Below, one piece after another: positions 62,883 to 64,000 of a stretch of DNA of 64,000 bases. The stretch lies in the NCBI GenBank assembly GCA_965220305.1, contig OZ244817.1:1364001-1428000 (forward strand), given 5' to 3'. The translations under genes were made by a program, and so were the position numbers. Source of the DNA: G965220305 sp965220305 (GTDB taxonomy: Bacteria > Chloroflexota > Dehalococcoidia > Lucifugimonadales > UBA3495). The notes beneath the pieces were generated by a model. That model saw only the letters and a program-made list of their open reading frames with translations, did no database searches and was not told the origin of the DNA. Each line of letters opens with the position of its first letter. Position 1 is the stretch's first letter.

Positions 62883-63761
62883 CTAGCGGCGGCGGACGTA
62901 CTTGTCCACGCTCTGCTCAATGGTCAGCCCCAGGTAGATGTCCCCCTTGGAGTCCACCGCCATGCCGTGGCAGTGGCGGATGGGCCAGCGTTCCAGCACG
63001 TTGCCGTTGGCGTCCCAAATGCTGCAATGGGAATGGCCCGACTCGTCGGCCTGCTCCGCCAGGTAGAAGATGCCTTCGCTGTCCCGGACCAGGTTATCGG
63101 GGCCGCCCATGCCGGTCCACATGGTGATGAACTCGCCTTCCGGGGAAAACACCTGGATGCGCCGGTTGGCCCGGTCGCAGACGTACACCTTGCCTTCCGG
63201 GTCAATCAGCAGGCTGTGGGGCAGGTGGAACTGGCCGGGGTCCTCCTTGCCGGGTTGCCCCCAGGACTGGAGCAGTTGGCCCTGGCTGTTGAAGCGGTGT
63301 ACCCGGGCGTTGCGGTAGCCGTCGGACACGTAGATGTCGCCCGAGGGATGGGGGGCCATTTCAGTGCAGTAGTTGAAGGGCCCGGCGGCCCGGGGCACCA
63401 GGTCTCCCGGGTTCTCGCAGCCAGTGTCGGAGTGGACGCCACGGTCGCCGATTACCTGCAGGGGCCTGCCGTCCAGGGTGAACTTGACCGCCACCTGGTC
63501 GGAGCGGTCGGTTACGTAAACGATGTCGTCTACGATGGTCATGCCGTGGGGGTCGGCGATGGCCCCGATTCCCCAGCGGTTGAGGTAGTTGCCGTCGCTG
63601 TCGAAGACCATCACCGGAGGGTCCTGGCGTTGGAAGGCGTAGACCCGGTCCTGGGAATCGGTGGCCACGGTGCTGACGGTGCCCAGGGACTCGCCGGGGG
63701 GCAACTTGGGCCAGTCTTGAATCAGGTCGTAAGTGTACTTGCCGGAACCAACTGTGGTCAT
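62883..63761 (-). CDS. NHL-repeat propeller protein (paralogue of 48870-49742)
   Basis: A 292-residue protein beginning MTTVGSGKYTYDLIQDWPKL. Blades include STVATDSQDRVYAFQRQDPP, DPHGMTIVDDIVYVTDRSDQ, VYVCDRANRRIQVFSPEGEF and GDIYLGLTIEQSVDKYVRRR. It is about two-thirds identical to the 48.9 kb gene by eye, with an identical 20-residue central block, so the two arose by duplication. GAGGG precedes the ATG. Likely a cytoplasmic propeller enzyme. Confidence 0.9.
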   Translation of the reverse strand: MTTVGSGKYTYDLIQDWPKLPPGESLGTVSTVATDSQDRVYAFQRQDPPVMVFDSDGNYLNRWGIGAIADPHGMTIVDDIVYVTDRSDQVAVKFTLDGRPLQVIGDRGVHSDTGCENPGDLVPRAAGPFNYCTEMAPHPSGDIYVSDGYRNARVHRFNSQGQLLQSWGQPGKEDPGQFHLPHSLLIDPEGKVYVCDRANRRIQVFSPEGEFITMWTGMGGPDNLVRDSEGIFYLAEQADESGHSHCSIWDANGNVLERWPIRHCHGMAVDSKGDIYLGLTIEQSVDKYVRRR

Positions 63762-63802
63762 GGCTTTAGCCCTCTATTTTGGGATTTTGACAGTGGAGCG
63801 GG

Positions 63803-64000
63803 TTAGTGACTAGCGGCCACCCACTCGCCGTAGATGGGGTACTGGCTGCACAGGAACTCGATGTAGGCCGGTTGGTTGTTCTGGTTGGCGGCCAGGGCGC
63901 GGCGCAGGGCCGGGACGACTTCCGAGGGTTCGGCCACCCGCTCGGTGTGGAAGCCCAACTCTCCGATGACCTTGGACATATCCACCTCGCCGGGGCCCAG
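63803..64000 (-). CDS. Thiamine-pyrophosphate enzyme, C-terminal end (runs off the window)
   Basis: The last 65 residues are visible: VDMSKVIGELGFHTERVAEP, SEVVPALRRALAANQNNQPA, YIEFLCSQYPIYGEWVAASH. This is the C-terminal end of the PP-binding domain of acetolactate synthase-like TPP enzymes (..LA..G....v..p.el..al..al....pa.iev). The upstream part lies beyond 64000. It is 41 bases from the NHL gene on the same strand, so possibly one operon. Confidence 0.78.
   Translation of the reverse strand: MGPGEVDMSKVIGELGFHTERVAEPSEVVPALRRALAANQNNQPAYIEFLCSQYPIYGEWVAASH

Noticed and set aside
1..64000. CRISPR arrays, tRNA and rRNA genes
   Set aside because: I looked for regular repeat-spacer arrays, cloverleaf-like ends and rRNA core sequences and saw none; short tRNAs could still have been missed by eye.

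Overview
The window reads as a metagenome-type bacterial contig of fairly high GC with two different halves. The right half (about 37-64 kb) carries a gene set typical of SAR202-like or Dehalococcoidia-like Chloroflexota: two luciferase-like (LLM) flavin oxidoreductases, a GMC oxidoreductase, SMP-30 and NHL-propeller proteins, MmgE/PrpD, a PEP-mutase/isocitrate-lyase relative, a GlcG/HbpS protein, an M24 pita-bread enzyme, a PPOX flavin protein, CaiB debris and a TPP enzyme, next to housekeeping TypA/BipA and a DEAD-box helicase. The lineage is inferred from gene content only; there is no rRNA or marker tree here.

The left half (1 to about 33 kb) looks like an integrated conjugative element or plasmid. 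Its parts are a large serine recombinase (cut by the left edge and frameshifted), small HTH regulators, an XRE + ImmA/IrrE-like pair, HicA/HicB, and a TIR-like effector next to RNase HI. These are followed by a replication-relaxation protein, a VirD4/TraG-like coupling ATPase, a TrbL-like membrane protein, parS-like palindromes with an HTH/coiled-coil protein, and a CoiA-like nuclease. A primase fragment is invaded by a group II intron whose reverse transcriptase is now fused to a Rad52-like annealing protein. After it come DUF7007-like, TSCPD, Cas4/RecB-like nuclease, SSB and RadC proteins, two zinc proteins, an N6-adenine methyltransferase-like protein and a large SF2 helicase. Many of the genes from 24.7 to 33 kb are preceded by the same GGGGCCG/CGGCCCC hairpin.

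Inside the element, 10.8-17.0 kb (all minus strand) is the most interesting locus. It encodes a C5-cytosine methyltransferase, a sigma-70-like factor, a ParB-fold protein, and a MIG-type T:G-mismatch glycosylase fused to an XRE domain. An IS701 element sits inside the methyltransferase; removing it with one TTAG copy restores the frame exactly. The sigma and ParB genes share an identical-looking upstream motif at the same spacing, and a small MITE sits at the edge of one copy.

The junction at 33.5-37.6 kb is a nested mobile-element pile: an IS3-derived remnant, an IS630 and an IS701, flanked by truncated LRR-lipoprotein and CaiB fragments. About fifteen apparent frameshifts fall in the accessory half and only one in the core half, so the element is either decaying or poorly resolved in the assembly.
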